A DNA stretch of 64,000 bases, taken from contig JAVBMN010000008.1 in assembly GCA_031552405.1 (NCBI GenBank), forward strand, positions 1 to 64,000, read 5' to 3'. The translations under genes were made by a program, and so were the position numbers. Under the pieces are notes generated by a model that was not told the DNA's origin, searched no databases, and saw only the letters and a program-made list of their open reading frames with translations. This document shows, piece after piece, positions 44,001 to 52,683 of the stretch; within the stretch, counting starts at the first letter, position 1, and the number at the start of each line of letters is the position of its first letter. Origin of the DNA: UBA1794 sp031552405 (lineage in GTDB: Bacteria; Bacteroidota; Bacteroidia; Bacteroidales; Bacteroidaceae).

Positions 44001-44994
44001 TTGCCAGGAAATTCTCAACCTGACGACGCTGTTCTCTTGTCAAGGCTTTATTAAAAATCACTATCTCAGCAATATCTCCGGCAAAATATTCTGCACCACT
44101 TCCTAAACGAGAAGCTATTTGAAGAGGGAATTTCTCCCCTGTACTCAGTTTTACATAGTTTTGCCCGCAGAACTCTCCATTGACATAGAAGTAATCGCAG
44201 TTATTTTCATAGACAGCACTTATGAACCTCGGCTGCTCGTCCATTTGTTTCACCCCATAGAAAGTAGTCCCCCAGTAATTGTTACCTATCGAGGCATTTG
44301 CAAGCTTCCTTTTACAAGTAATTCCGTACGCATTGTTATAATCCCCATAATGCAATATATGGTTATTGCTGTTTTGATTTGCAGCATCCATATTCGCATT
44401 GGCAAGCATCACAATAATAGTTCTGGATTGATTGCCTGCAGGAGGATATACATTACTTTTTAGGAATTGCTTAAGACCATCAAAACGAACTGCAGGATAT
44501 TCGCCTAAAGCCCGCTGTACTAAACGGGGATAGGCATCCGTATTGGTTTGTTCCGAATAAAACTGTCCATTATGGCTAAGCCATTTCTTTAGGAAGACCT
44601 CCTCATTCTGCACTACAACCTGGTTTGCATCATTTTCATTGATATCCGAAGCACTAAACCAAGCGATTAAATCGGAAGAGAAAGCATCCGGAGAAAACGG
44701 AGTAGCATGGAGGTTTCTCTCAGACGCATATACAGGCAAATATTCATTGGGCTGCATAACATACTTGCCAAAGACCCATTTGAAGGGCTTAGTAGCGTCA
44801 TCGGTCAATCCATATCCCGCTAGATCTACGGGTACATTCGACTTATTATATAGCTCAATCCAGTCCGGATTCTCTCCAAACTCATCGGCTAATCCATTTG
44901 AGTTACTTGTGAGCACCTCATTAATCACAATAGATTGTGCAGAGGAATAAGAAGAGGCTAACAAGAATAGTAATATTGTAAATACAACTCTCAT
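41098..44994 (-). CDS. Secreted lamin-tail/LamG-like/CotH protein with T9SS sorting domain
   Basis: A 1298-residue exported protein. The order is: signal peptide, lamin-tail domain (INEVLTSNSNGL and DWIELYNKSNVPVDLAGYGLTDD), a concanavalin-like (LamG-type) insert of about 200 residues with IASRLGSGAEYFAGDIAEIVIFN, a chitobiase C-terminal-like module (LDGSIPDVNA), a CotH region (WRWITYDLDQGF), a second lamin-tail domain (INEVNYASSPVF) and a T9SS type A sorting domain (VYPNPCVSESYISL...YNALGMQIRYEE...GLSTGMYILQLHTEKG). It is the second of three tandem relatives. The intergenic segment 44995-45081 contains a -7-like box (CAAAAATA on the plus strand, 45045-45052). Confidence 0.8.
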   Translation of the reverse strand: MRVVFTILLFLLASSYSSAQSIVINEVLTSNSNGLADEFGENPDWIELYNKSNVPVDLAGYGLTDDATKPFKWVFGKYVMQPNEYLPVYASERNLHATPFSPDAFSSDLIAWFSASDINENDANQVVVQNEEVFLKKWLSHNGQFYSEQTNTDAYPRLVQRALGEYPAVRFDGLKQFLKSNVYPPAGNQSRTIIVMLANANMDAANQNSNNHILHYGDYNNAYGITCKRKLANASIGNNYWGTTFYGVKQMDEQPRFISAVYENNCDYFYVNGEFCGQNYVKLSTGEKFPLQIASRLGSGAEYFAGDIAEIVIFNKALTREQRRQVENFLAKKYNLPFQSFHTNFKLSDAGETVTLTQPDGATMDQIVVPALSTDQSYGLASNGEYAFFTSPTPGAVNAASSYTSQMNFPLFSHDAGFYTNSIQLTITSDDPNAEILYTLDGSIPDVNALDGTEFPVKYDYSSANTQPTARKSTTMLYKGSILIDPKGNQQGDRSLIPAYYRKQGGPNPSVGNVTVVRAICRKQGAIDSRVVTQTFFVDPLINNRFHLPVISVVCPDSALFDYNTGIYVPGARYDKTRDQTTPDANFMQGWERPAHFEIFSKAGEVEYVQNASMRVHGNFSTNWPRKSLRFDAKKRFGSDAGVFNHAFFPGLQQHPFIGQAEIGVFNSFLARNSGNNWATNLFHDAMAHQLVRHLNCNVQDSRAVIHFLNGEYWGIMNMRENFDEYYFSGHYNINPTEVIIANAATEKINEGYDYEYVDYSAIEAFCKSNQLSDPANYEYLASKIDIDNYLTHFMIEIYVNNTDFLGNNRKIWKKRTSQYFPNAAFGHDGRWRWITYDLDQGFAQPSYDRLSYTTTKDGEKSTVILRSLLEAFQPRNTFINMFCDQMNTTFLPNRTIAVLDSMKADMALDIDAHIARWGSISKEQNYASIANFFQTRPSYMRKHLKDRFNLSDTTLLTVNSTIDEGTIKVNTIHINESTVGLKDSSKPYPWTGSYFAEVPVQLVAIPKKGYVFSHWSTNESNDTILISLASLSNTLVTAYFKEVEVEPDYLIINEVNYASSPVFDAGDWVEFYNPQDYTLDISGWCFKDDNDKHSYIFPDNTKIPAQGYIVLCESMNKFTALYPEVGNYRGDFDFGLGSAGDHLRLYNDLGVLIDQVQYKSVSPWPTGANDSGSTIELINHTLDNGQGENWVTSPLRGTPGRKNSMFSELPALRNGELRISVYPNPCVSESYISLPEELQTGKVSLTIYNALGMQIRYEEYFDADQIVIKREGLSTGMYILQLHTEKGYSLKEILIME

Positions 44995-45081
44995 ACGCGT
45001 ATTTGAATTAAATTAGATTAGATTAAAAACTATTTTTGCTTTGTCAAAAATACAATTCCTTCCTATTAAAGAAAGATTCAT

Positions 45082-45123
45082 TTTTAATACGAAAAGAGAA
45101 ATTAATCTCTTTTCGTATTAAAA
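45082..45123 (-). terminator. Perfect hairpin terminator after the first CotH gene
   Basis: TTTTAATACGAAAAGAGA (45082-45099) pairs perfectly with TCTCTTTTCGTATTAAAA (45106-45123), with a 6-base loop, just after the stop at 45135. Confidence 0.85.
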
Positions 45124-45134
45124 CAGTGTTATTA

Positions 45135-48100
45135 TCAATATACTACAACCTTCTGATTTCCTACCACATAGTATCCGGCAGGAACCGCTATTTCGCGGAA
45201 CATTGATTCATCCGGAACAAGAGTCCGGATAAGGCTGCCGTCTATTCCATAGAGGCCCAACGGTTGGTCAAAGGTTCCGAGAATCTGGATACTACCTACA
45301 CCTCCTACACATGTATAAGTGCTTTCCGTATCGCTTCCTATTGCCTCCGGAAGATCCGTTGCAAACTCACTCTGCACAATTTCTACCAGATTGATAGGAG
45401 CGCCATAACCTCCGATCTGAGCCGGATCACGCCAGGCTGTAATCACTAACATATTGTCTGTTACCTCCACATTCTTCAGCTCAATCAAGTTTTGATTATT
45501 ATTGTAGAAGATATCACTTGCAGGAGTGTACACATCTGAAAGGTTGGCACGGTAGCGGAAACAAGAATAATCGGTAGAAGAGGTGGCTTGTCCTAAAGAA
45601 CCCAGAATCCGGATGTCATAACGATCATTCGGGACACCCTTAAAGGCTAAAACTGTACGTCTTGTTTCAACACCTGCTTTTGCAGAAGCTGCAAAATACC
45701 ATGCTACTTTATAAGTCTTTGCAGAATACTTCTCGCCACTCAGGTTGGCCTCTCCTACATCTGCTGTTTTGCAGATAGCCTCTGTAATACCATACTTCTG
45801 AAGAGCACCATTTAATGATTCCTGGTTACGGATTTGCTGCATCACCTGCATGCTCTCCGTGTTGTAAATAGGGAGATCATTGTAGGAGGACGAATAGCGA
45901 ATCGCAGCATTATTAACTGTTTCAGATCCTACTTGCAAAGTACTGTTAGCACTCCAAGAAGCCTCACTCAAACCTACTATTATCTTACCCAGATTCACTC
46001 GTTCAAACTGTACAAGCAAGTCTACATCATCATAAATCTGACCCAGAGCATAGATGTTATCTGCTACCGAAATCTCTCTTCCGTTTAAAAAAACTGATTT
46101 TGCAGAATAGCCATCCTCAGGCTTCATGGTTACAGATACCCCAGATTCAATGCTGACAGGAACGGAACCGCCCTCTTTATAAGAGATCCCGTTAAAGACA
46201 AAACCACCTTTTCCTGATTTCTGCATCGTGACATAGATCTGTGAAATACCTTTCTGCATCTGGTTCTCTTCCACATAAGATACTTCTTTATAAGAGAGTC
46301 CTTTATTAGGAGCTTCAAAAGTAGGTACATCAAGCAAGCATAACTGATTACCTGCATCGGGATAACGACCAAAAGAGGCATACGGGCTATGTTCCACGTA
46401 ACGAAGCGAATCAATAATCTGAATATCCCCCTTTGCATCTTCCTTGGAGAGATATACAGTCCCCCCTTCTTTTGCCAATTTAAAGGCAGCATGCAACACA
46501 CCTCTATCTGCCTTATTGCTACACCAGATCACAAGATGGCCATGAGCAGGTACGTAGGTTTTTAATGTGTCCGAAGCAGGTACCTTCCATTTTACCAGAT
46601 TATTCAGCTTATCCGACAGGTAGTAACCTGCAAGGTTCAATGGCTTCGCAGAACCGTTGTAGACCTCAATCCAGTCTTCATACTTATTAGCATTATCCAC
46701 AAAGATGTCATTTGCGGCACTTACCTCATTTATATAAAAGCCTGCTCTCTTTACTGTTTCGGCTTTGGTATAAACAACCTCTACCTGTGTAGCTTCCTGT
46801 ATGGTGAGAGTCAACTCTGTATCTTGTGCGGTAGTAGTAACACCGTTCTTTGTCACTTTCCAAAACTTAAATATCTTCCCGTTCAGATGCTGGGGTACAG
46901 AGAGTGTTAGGGAACGATTCTCATAATACTTCCCTTTAAACGGAAGAACCGGAATGTCCAATCCATTGAACAGCATTGGTACATCAAATTGATTGGAGGC
47001 TATTTCCAATTCTCGGACTTGTCCCAGATTGAAATAGTTCCTCATATTATTCATCAATGTATCTTGGAAAGATGCGATCAACTTAAGCTGGTTGGCAGCA
47101 TCATTCTTCATATCATTGGCATTGACTCCACCCCATCTCTCCTTTTGATACGAGCGTTCTTTTATATAAGGTCCCAGATTCTTTGCATAGAATGATTCCA
47201 CGCGTTCTTTGTTATAGCAAGAGCCCATAATCAGCGAAGCTGCATCTATGAACTTTTGCTTAAAGATCTCATTCTTGAACAGATAGGTAAAGAACAATAC
47301 ATAAGGGCTGCTTTCACTGCCATTAATGATCGCCTTCAGGCGATCTCCCGAATAGGTGCTGAAAGATAGATCCAAATCATTGATAATCCAACGCCAACGC
47401 CCTCCATCGTCTCTGTTGCGGAACAACATCTGGTTATTTGTGGGCCAGTCCAGGTTATGCAGATACACTTCTGCTGCCACATAATTCAAAGCATTGTCTA
47501 TATCAATCAATGAACAGATGGTAGCATACTCCTCCGCTGCTTTCTCCGGATTTCCCGTCAGGCTCTTCAGCGTATTATAGGTTGCAGTATACGCTTTATT
47601 ACTACCCAGGTTATCAATTGACGGCACATTTACCATATATTGCTGATGATCTTTCAGACCATAAGAAGCATATACAAAATCTTCATTATGTCGATCACGC
47701 AGATTGTAGTAGCCCCAATATTTTCCATTTATATACAGTGCTACCGGATGGAAATCCTGATAATCAAGGTTCAAATCTCCCAATAGTTTTTGAAGGAAAG
47801 CGTCTTTATATCCTCCGTTTGTATTATGCTGTCCTCCATTCCGAAGCACAAAACTTTTGTATCGTCTGCCGGGTTGATCAGGGAATGCCATATATTCAAA
47901 ATGATTCTTTCCATACTTCTTCCCCGATTTTATCTTCATGGATTTCTGATTGTACGAACGGGTTGCCTGACCGCTTATACTGATACCTACCATTTGCGCT
48001 ATCTGAGTTTTGCTATTTTCATCAATATAATCGATATAGGCCGGTCGTGTCCAATTCTGATAGTAATTGGCCACATCTCCCCAGTTACCACCCTCTTTAC

Positions 48101-48956
48101 GGCGACCGTTTGTCCCCACACAGTAAATGCCAAGCATATCATCATTCAGATAGCGATCATCCACCACCATAAAGATGGCTGCCATCTCCGTCTGGCGCTC
48201 GTTTATCATATAAGTAGCATTAGCAGCAACCCCTTCCAGGAAGCCATCCTTAAATGCTTTAGCCCTTAATACTGTGGTACTTTTGAATGAAAGAGTATTA
48301 GTATATAATGCACTTGCCGAAGTGGGTTCCGAACCATCCAAAGTGTAACGAATAACAGCATCGGGCGTTTCACAGGTTATCGACACACGTACCTGGTCAT
48401 TGTAAAAGCCACTCAGCTGAGATAATACAGGAACAACTACACGTTCCAGCCCTGTGCGTTTTCCATTATTGGAAAGTTTGCAGGATGATTCAATGAAATA
48501 GGCCCATTCACTCCCCCCGTCCGTTGCCCTTCCATACGACACATTTGTAAATTGGGCCGGATATTCGATCTGGTCTTGTATTACACCAGCAGAGTTAGCC
48601 ACCGAAAGCAGCCCGCCTTCCGCATCTGTATCTAAATAAAGACCATCAGAGTTAGCCACCTCATCATTCAACCAGACAACTCCAAATCCACCAGCCGGAA
48701 TCACACGGGAGGCAGACAGTTTATATTTCTGTGGAACACCTTGCTCATCAGAGAAATAGAGATCTTTCAAATCTACACTTTGTGCGGTAGCATTGTATAC
48801 CTCAATCCACCCTTTGTAATCATAATCAGGATCCAAATCCTTGCTTATGTTACATAGATTCATCTCATTGATATAGATTTGTGCTTTCGTCGACAACGAA
48901 CAACACATCAATAAGATCCATAATACATGTTTAAAATAAAAGTCTTTCTTCCTCAT
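45135..48956 (-). CDS. Secreted lamin-tail/CotH kinase-like protein, possibly phase-variable
   Basis: A 1273-residue exported protein. Order: signal peptide, lamin-tail domain (INEMNLCNISKDLDPDYDYKGWIEVYN), chitobiase C-terminal-like module (YTLDGSEPTS), CotH region (GQATRSYNQKSMKIKSGKKYG; WRWIINDLDLSFS), second lamin-tail domain (INEVSAANDIF; DWIEVYNGSAK), then a C-terminal part of about 370 residues not found in the two relatives, containing GYSAKSVFLNG and a beta-rich domain, and ending with a sorting-domain-like YGIDGSLIRTL...VPAGYYVVGNQK. Its upstream DNA contains the inverted-repeat segment at 49063-49382, whose only consensus promoter points away from this gene. Function unknown. Confidence 0.8.
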   Translation of the reverse strand: MRKKDFYFKHVLWILLMCCSLSTKAQIYINEMNLCNISKDLDPDYDYKGWIEVYNATAQSVDLKDLYFSDEQGVPQKYKLSASRVIPAGGFGVVWLNDEVANSDGLYLDTDAEGGLLSVANSAGVIQDQIEYPAQFTNVSYGRATDGGSEWAYFIESSCKLSNNGKRTGLERVVVPVLSQLSGFYNDQVRVSITCETPDAVIRYTLDGSEPTSASALYTNTLSFKSTTVLRAKAFKDGFLEGVAANATYMINERQTEMAAIFMVVDDRYLNDDMLGIYCVGTNGRRKEGGNWGDVANYYQNWTRPAYIDYIDENSKTQIAQMVGISISGQATRSYNQKSMKIKSGKKYGKNHFEYMAFPDQPGRRYKSFVLRNGGQHNTNGGYKDAFLQKLLGDLNLDYQDFHPVALYINGKYWGYYNLRDRHNEDFVYASYGLKDHQQYMVNVPSIDNLGSNKAYTATYNTLKSLTGNPEKAAEEYATICSLIDIDNALNYVAAEVYLHNLDWPTNNQMLFRNRDDGGRWRWIINDLDLSFSTYSGDRLKAIINGSESSPYVLFFTYLFKNEIFKQKFIDAASLIMGSCYNKERVESFYAKNLGPYIKERSYQKERWGGVNANDMKNDAANQLKLIASFQDTLMNNMRNYFNLGQVRELEIASNQFDVPMLFNGLDIPVLPFKGKYYENRSLTLSVPQHLNGKIFKFWKVTKNGVTTTAQDTELTLTIQEATQVEVVYTKAETVKRAGFYINEVSAANDIFVDNANKYEDWIEVYNGSAKPLNLAGYYLSDKLNNLVKWKVPASDTLKTYVPAHGHLVIWCSNKADRGVLHAAFKLAKEGGTVYLSKEDAKGDIQIIDSLRYVEHSPYASFGRYPDAGNQLCLLDVPTFEAPNKGLSYKEVSYVEENQMQKGISQIYVTMQKSGKGGFVFNGISYKEGGSVPVSIESGVSVTMKPEDGYSAKSVFLNGREISVADNIYALGQIYDDVDLLVQFERVNLGKIIVGLSEASWSANSTLQVGSETVNNAAIRYSSSYNDLPIYNTESMQVMQQIRNQESLNGALQKYGITEAICKTADVGEANLSGEKYSAKTYKVAWYFAASAKAGVETRRTVLAFKGVPNDRYDIRILGSLGQATSSTDYSCFRYRANLSDVYTPASDIFYNNNQNLIELKNVEVTDNMLVITAWRDPAQIGGYGAPINLVEIVQSEFATDLPEAIGSDTESTYTCVGGVGSIQILGTFDQPLGLYGIDGSLIRTLVPDESMFREIAVPAGYYVVGNQKVVVY

Positions 48957-49062
48957 AACTCATTGTTTATTAGTTAAGAATGCCGAATCAACCAGTTTCT
49001 AATCATAGTCACGACTTGGCCCTATATTACACAAAAACACACTTTTGACTTATAGACCTATC

Positions 49063-49382
49063 TCTATCTAAGAAACAGGACTAGCCTGTCAAGCTGTTAA
49101 TAAACAATGACTTAAAAACATCTATTAAGATTGCATTTGCTTCTCTTTTTCTTCCTATGCTTACTTATTCGTAGGAATAAGTAGCAAAAGAAAAATGACA
49201 AATGAATGGAAGTATAAAACTTCTTTGCGTTTTATCAAAGAATGAGGAAAAATCAAGTAGCTGATATATGAGTGCTTAAGGCTTACTTTTAGTAGTTGTT
49301 TTAAAAATGTCAAAAACAATTTTGTCTTTAAAAGATCTATATGTATCTTTGCACAAACTTAAAGTCCTGTTTCTTAGATAGA
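49063..49382. promoter_or_regulatory. Candidate invertible promoter segment (OFF orientation)
   Basis: The arms 49063-49082 and 49363-49382 are perfect 20-bp inverted repeats (starting TCTATCTAAG). The 280-bp interior carries TTTG (49321-49324), 19 bases, TATCTTTG (49344-49351), oriented rightwards. No TAnnTTTG box facing the leftward CotH gene at 48956 was found. Inversion would place the promoter with its -7 box at 49094-49101, reading into that gene. A nested 13-bp inverted repeat also occurs at 48960-48972 and 49098-49110. Confidence 0.65.
49321..49351 (+). promoter_or_regulatory. Consensus promoter inside the inverted-repeat segment
   Basis: TTTG-N19-TATCTTTG is the full Bacteroidetes -33/-7 consensus. 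In the present orientation it reads straight into the hairpin at 49361-49393 and then antisense to the GT2 gene. Confidence 0.7.
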
Positions 49383-49393
49383 AACAGGACTTT
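49361..49393. terminator. Hairpin at the right inverted repeat
   Basis: AAAGTCCTGTTTCT (49361-49374) pairs perfectly with AGAAACAGGACTTT (49380-49393). It includes the right arm of the invertible segment and can also end transcription of the GT2 gene. Confidence 0.6.
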
Positions 49394-49415
49394 AAATTTG
49401 TTATAAAACAGCAAA

Positions 49416-50225
49416 TCAGTAGTATTGCACAAACACCCCTCGAAAGGCTCCTACTATACGAGAAGTAAAAAAGAAAATATTATAGCGGAACGGGTTCTTC
49501 AAATAGATCCAGACATAGAACATACTCATTTTCAGAGCCTTTTGAAAGCGTTCTCCTACACCCATTCTTCTTGTTACAGCTGAATCGGCGCGAAGGCGAC
49601 GGTAATAAATGGCATTCTCGCTGGTGGGCGCCATCACCTTTATGAGGTGACTGATCTGAAGCATGAAGAGGCAGTCTTCACCGTTGCTCAGACGGGTATC
49701 AAAGAAGCGGTTATACAGGAGTTTTTTGTCTATTAACTTACACCATACGGTCGACATAAAGCTCCGCATATTCATCAGGGGGAGCGGACCTTTGCCTACA
49801 CAGCGCTGAAAAGCATCTGTCAGAAAGCTGGGGCATGTTTCATTCGTGTCCTCATTAAAGGCAACCACATTAGAAACAGGTACATATCCCTGTATGGCTA
49901 TATCGTAAAGTTCCTGCAGATAGGTGGGAGAGATATAATCATCATCATCAATGAAAGCAATAAACTTGCCGTGAGTCAGCTGCAAAGCCACATTGCGGGC
50001 GTTGGAAACACCCCCTTGGTCCAACTGATACAACTTCACATTCATCTGACCCTTTACCTTCTCAGCATACTCTTCTAATTCTGACAGATAAGGTTCGTCA
50101 CAGCCATTCAGGACTACAAGAACCTCCACTTCGCGGAGCGGAAATGTTTGTTTTCGTATAGATTCCAGGCTCTCATAAATGTATGAACCTGGCCGATAAG
50201 AGGGAATTATTATTGATATCTCCAC
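49416..50225 (-). CDS. Family 2 glycosyltransferase
   Basis: A 269-residue glycosyltransferase of the GT-A fold, family 2. The N terminus ISIIIPSYRPGSYIYESLESIRKQT is the nucleotide-binding start, GGVSNARNVAL and FIDDDDYISPTYL carry the DDD metal motif, and NGEDCLFMLQISHL is the third conserved region with the acceptor-base Glu-Asp. It probably adds a sugar to a surface glycan (capsule, LPS or glycoprotein), but no other glycan genes adjoin it. The C terminus is hydrophobic and may be membrane-associated. Confidence 0.85.
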   Translation of the reverse strand: MEISIIIPSYRPGSYIYESLESIRKQTFPLREVEVLVVLNGCDEPYLSELEEYAEKVKGQMNVKLYQLDQGGVSNARNVALQLTHGKFIAFIDDDDYISPTYLQELYDIAIQGYVPVSNVVAFNEDTNETCPSFLTDAFQRCVGKGPLPLMNMRSFMSTVWCKLIDKKLLYNRFFDTRLSNGEDCLFMLQISHLIKVMAPTSENAIYYRRLRADSAVTRRMGVGERFQKALKMSMFYVWIYLKNPFRYNIFFFTSRIVGAFRGVFVQYY

Positions 50226-50649
50226 GGTGTTTCACTTAAATACATTGACTATAAAACGACAATACGTACGCTTTATTACACTTATTTTAGGCTTTGTTAC
50301 ACAAAACCATTGGCAAATATAGAAATAAAAATAGTCTTTACATCCTTTCTCCTGTTTTATTTGCCGATAAAAAAGCTTCATTATGTCATGGTTTTTCCGT
50401 GATTTCTTTCTTCCTGTACGATACAAAACTGCCTGATATCAGAAAAACTGTTGCGCAAAACATTCATCACTCTCTCACTATCCGATATAAACGAGCTATA
50501 AATCAATGGATAACGAGTGAGAGATTCTTTGATTTTATTTCTCACCGGTTCATCATTTCTCACTAAATCCAGCCCGGCATCATGCAATAAAAGCACTGGT
50601 TTTCTGTTATTAACTAATGATGAAAGGCTTTGAACCGGGCACCTCTTCC
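50226..50649. other. Intergenic region between divergent GT2 and porE-like genes
   Basis: No convincing gene. A -7-like box CAAATATA (50314-50321; TATATTTG on the minus strand) could serve the GT2 gene. A minus-strand open frame at 50381-50662 overlaps the porE-like start and is not supported by any family. Confidence 0.35.
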
Positions 50650-52626
50650 ATGCGTAAAGCAATGATACTGTTTCTTACAGGATTGTTGCTATGCGGTATT
50701 TCTTCGTGCAGGAACTACCTGAAGCTGGCGGAAGAAAGCTACAAACTTGGAGAATACTACGATGCTTCCAAGTATTACAAGCGAGCCTATTCACAGACTC
50801 CCGCCAAGGAAAGAGACCAACGGGGGAAGCTGGCCTTTAAAATGGGCGAGTGCTACCGGTTTATTAATGCACCGGCCAATGCACAGGGCGCATACATGAA
50901 TGCAGTACGCTATAAGTACCCCGACAGCATCACCTACTTCCGCCTGGGAGAGGTACAGCTTAAAATGGGCGATTACAAGGGAGCAGAGAAGAGTTTTCAG
51001 ACCTATCTGGAGTATGCCCCCAACCATGTATTGGCACAAAACGGACTTAAGTCTGCGCAAACCGCCCCCCAGCTCAAGAAAGCCCTCCCACGCTTCGTGG
51101 TAAAGCGCTTCGACCTGTTCAATTCCCGCCGCTCTGAATATTGCCCCTCTTACAATCGCAGTGACAGCGACCGTGTGTACTTTACCTCTACCCGCGACCA
51201 GGCAAAAGGGGAGAACCTCAACGGAATCACCGGCATGAAGAGTGCCGATATTTTTATGGCCAAGCGCAATGAGCGTAAGCAGTGGATGCAACCGGAAGTC
51301 ATTGAGTCCGACCTCAACTCGGAATACGAAGATGGCGCATGCAGCTTCTCTTCGGATGGCAACACAATGTACTTCACCCGATGCCGCGAGTCGAACAGCG
51401 GTCCGGTATACGCCGAGATCTATTCCTCCTCACGCAGCGGGGCCAACTGGTCGGCGGCAAAATACTGCAAAATCATTAATGACAGTCTTTCCTCCGTAGC
51501 ACATCCCGCCGTATCGCCGGATGGATACTGGCTTTATTTCACATCCGACATGCCCGGCGGGGTGGGTGGAAAGGATATCTGGCGTTGCCCCATCCTTGAC
51601 GGAGAATTTGGGGCGGTGGAGAATCTGGGGCCCGATATTAACACACCCGGCGACGAGATGTTTCCCTTCCTGCGGGAAGACGGCACCCTGTACTTCGCCT
51701 CCAACGGATGGCCGGGTATGGGCGGGCTCGATATTTTCCAGGCCGAGATGGATACCGTGACCAGTCGGTGGAAGATACAAAACCTAGGATATCCGTTAAA
51801 TTCTCAGGCGGATGACTTCGGTATCACCTTTGAGCCGGAGCACAACCGGGGATTCTTCTCCTCGAACCGGACCGACATGCGCGGATGGGATCATATTTAC
51901 GAGTTTATCGGCGAAGAGCTGGACTACCTGCTCACCGGATGGGTATACGACAGGGAGGGCGACCCCCTGCCCGAGGCTACCGTAAACATCGTGGGAGAAG
52001 ATGGTACCAACCTGAAGCTCAGCGTGAATGGCGACGGGTACTTCACCCAGAAGCTGGCCCGTAATACCAACTACGTCATGATGGCCAATTGCCGCGGATA
52101 CCTCAACACCAAGCAAGAGCTGCTTACCGACACCCTGGTAGAGAAGCTCGTATACGAAGCTGAGTTCCCGATGGCCTCCATTTCCAGGCCTGTATTGATT
52201 GACAATATCTTCTATGAGTTCGACAAGGCCACGCTGACACCTGCCTCTTCCGAGGCATTGGATAAGCTCATCAAGCTGTTGAACGACAACCCGCATGTAA
52301 CCATAGAGCTTGGTGCGCACTGCGATTATTTCGGAAAGGACGATTACAACGAACGCCTCTCCCAGCGGCGCGCCGAGTCGGTAGTGAACTACCTGATACA
52401 GGGCGGCATCGCCAAAGACCGCCTGACCGCCCACGGTTATGGCGAAACCACTCCTAAAGTAGTTACCAAACGCATTGCCCAGCAACGCCCCTTCCTCAAA
52501 GAAGGCAATGCGCTGACAGAAACATTTATCAAAACCCTCACGCCCGAACAGCAAGAGGTATGCAACGCCATGAACCGCCGCACGGAGTTCAAGGTAATAC
52601 GTACTACCTATGGGCTTTACAAATAA
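50650..52626 (+). CDS. PorE-like T9SS lipoprotein (TPR, beta-propeller, OmpA-like)
   Basis: A protein of about 658 residues. The signal sequence and lipobox (LLLCGISSC) are followed by TPR repeats (about 20-140; YYDASKYYKRAY, GDYKGAEKSFQTYLEYAP), a WD40/PD40-like beta-propeller (about 170-420; VSPDGYWLYFTSDMPGGVGGKDIW), a carboxypeptidase regulatory-like domain (about 435-500; GDPLPEATVNIVGEDG) and a C-terminal OmpA-type peptidoglycan-binding domain (NIFYEFDKATLTPASSEAL...SQRRAESVVNYLI). This order is that of PorE, which anchors the T9SS to peptidoglycan. I chose the ATG at 50650 (MRKAM) because it begins the signal sequence; 50617 is an alternative. Nearby CotH proteins carry T9SS-type sorting domains. 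Confidence 0.75.
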   Translation: MRKAMILFLTGLLLCGISSCRNYLKLAEESYKLGEYYDASKYYKRAYSQTPAKERDQRGKLAFKMGECYRFINAPANAQGAYMNAVRYKYPDSITYFRLGEVQLKMGDYKGAEKSFQTYLEYAPNHVLAQNGLKSAQTAPQLKKALPRFVVKRFDLFNSRRSEYCPSYNRSDSDRVYFTSTRDQAKGENLNGITGMKSADIFMAKRNERKQWMQPEVIESDLNSEYEDGACSFSSDGNTMYFTRCRESNSGPVYAEIYSSSRSGANWSAAKYCKIINDSLSSVAHPAVSPDGYWLYFTSDMPGGVGGKDIWRCPILDGEFGAVENLGPDINTPGDEMFPFLREDGTLYFASNGWPGMGGLDIFQAEMDTVTSRWKIQNLGYPLNSQADDFGITFEPEHNRGFFSSNRTDMRGWDHIYEFIGEELDYLLTGWVYDREGDPLPEATVNIVGEDGTNLKLSVNGDGYFTQKLARNTNYVMMANCRGYLNTKQELLTDTLVEKLVYEAEFPMASISRPVLIDNIFYEFDKATLTPASSEALDKLIKLLNDNPHVTIELGAHCDYFGKDDYNERLSQRRAESVVNYLIQGGIAKDRLTAHGYGETTPKVVTKRIAQQRPFLKEGNALTETFIKTLTPEQQEVCNAMNRRTEFKVIRTTYGLYK

Positions 52627-52641
52627 TAATCAAGGTGATAA

Positions 52642-52683
52642 AAACCGGAGCGCACGAGTCTGAGAATTGGTGCGCTCCGGTTT
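52642..52683 (+). terminator. Terminator of the porE-like gene
   Basis: AACCGGAGCGCAC and GTGCGCTCCGGTT form a 13-bp stem. Its arms are also the first two words of the period-22 array (copy B). Confidence 0.85.

Noticed and set aside
50381..50662. Minus-strand 93-codon frame
   Set aside because: Overlaps the porE-like start and matches no family; could be a decayed gene, but evidence is insufficient.
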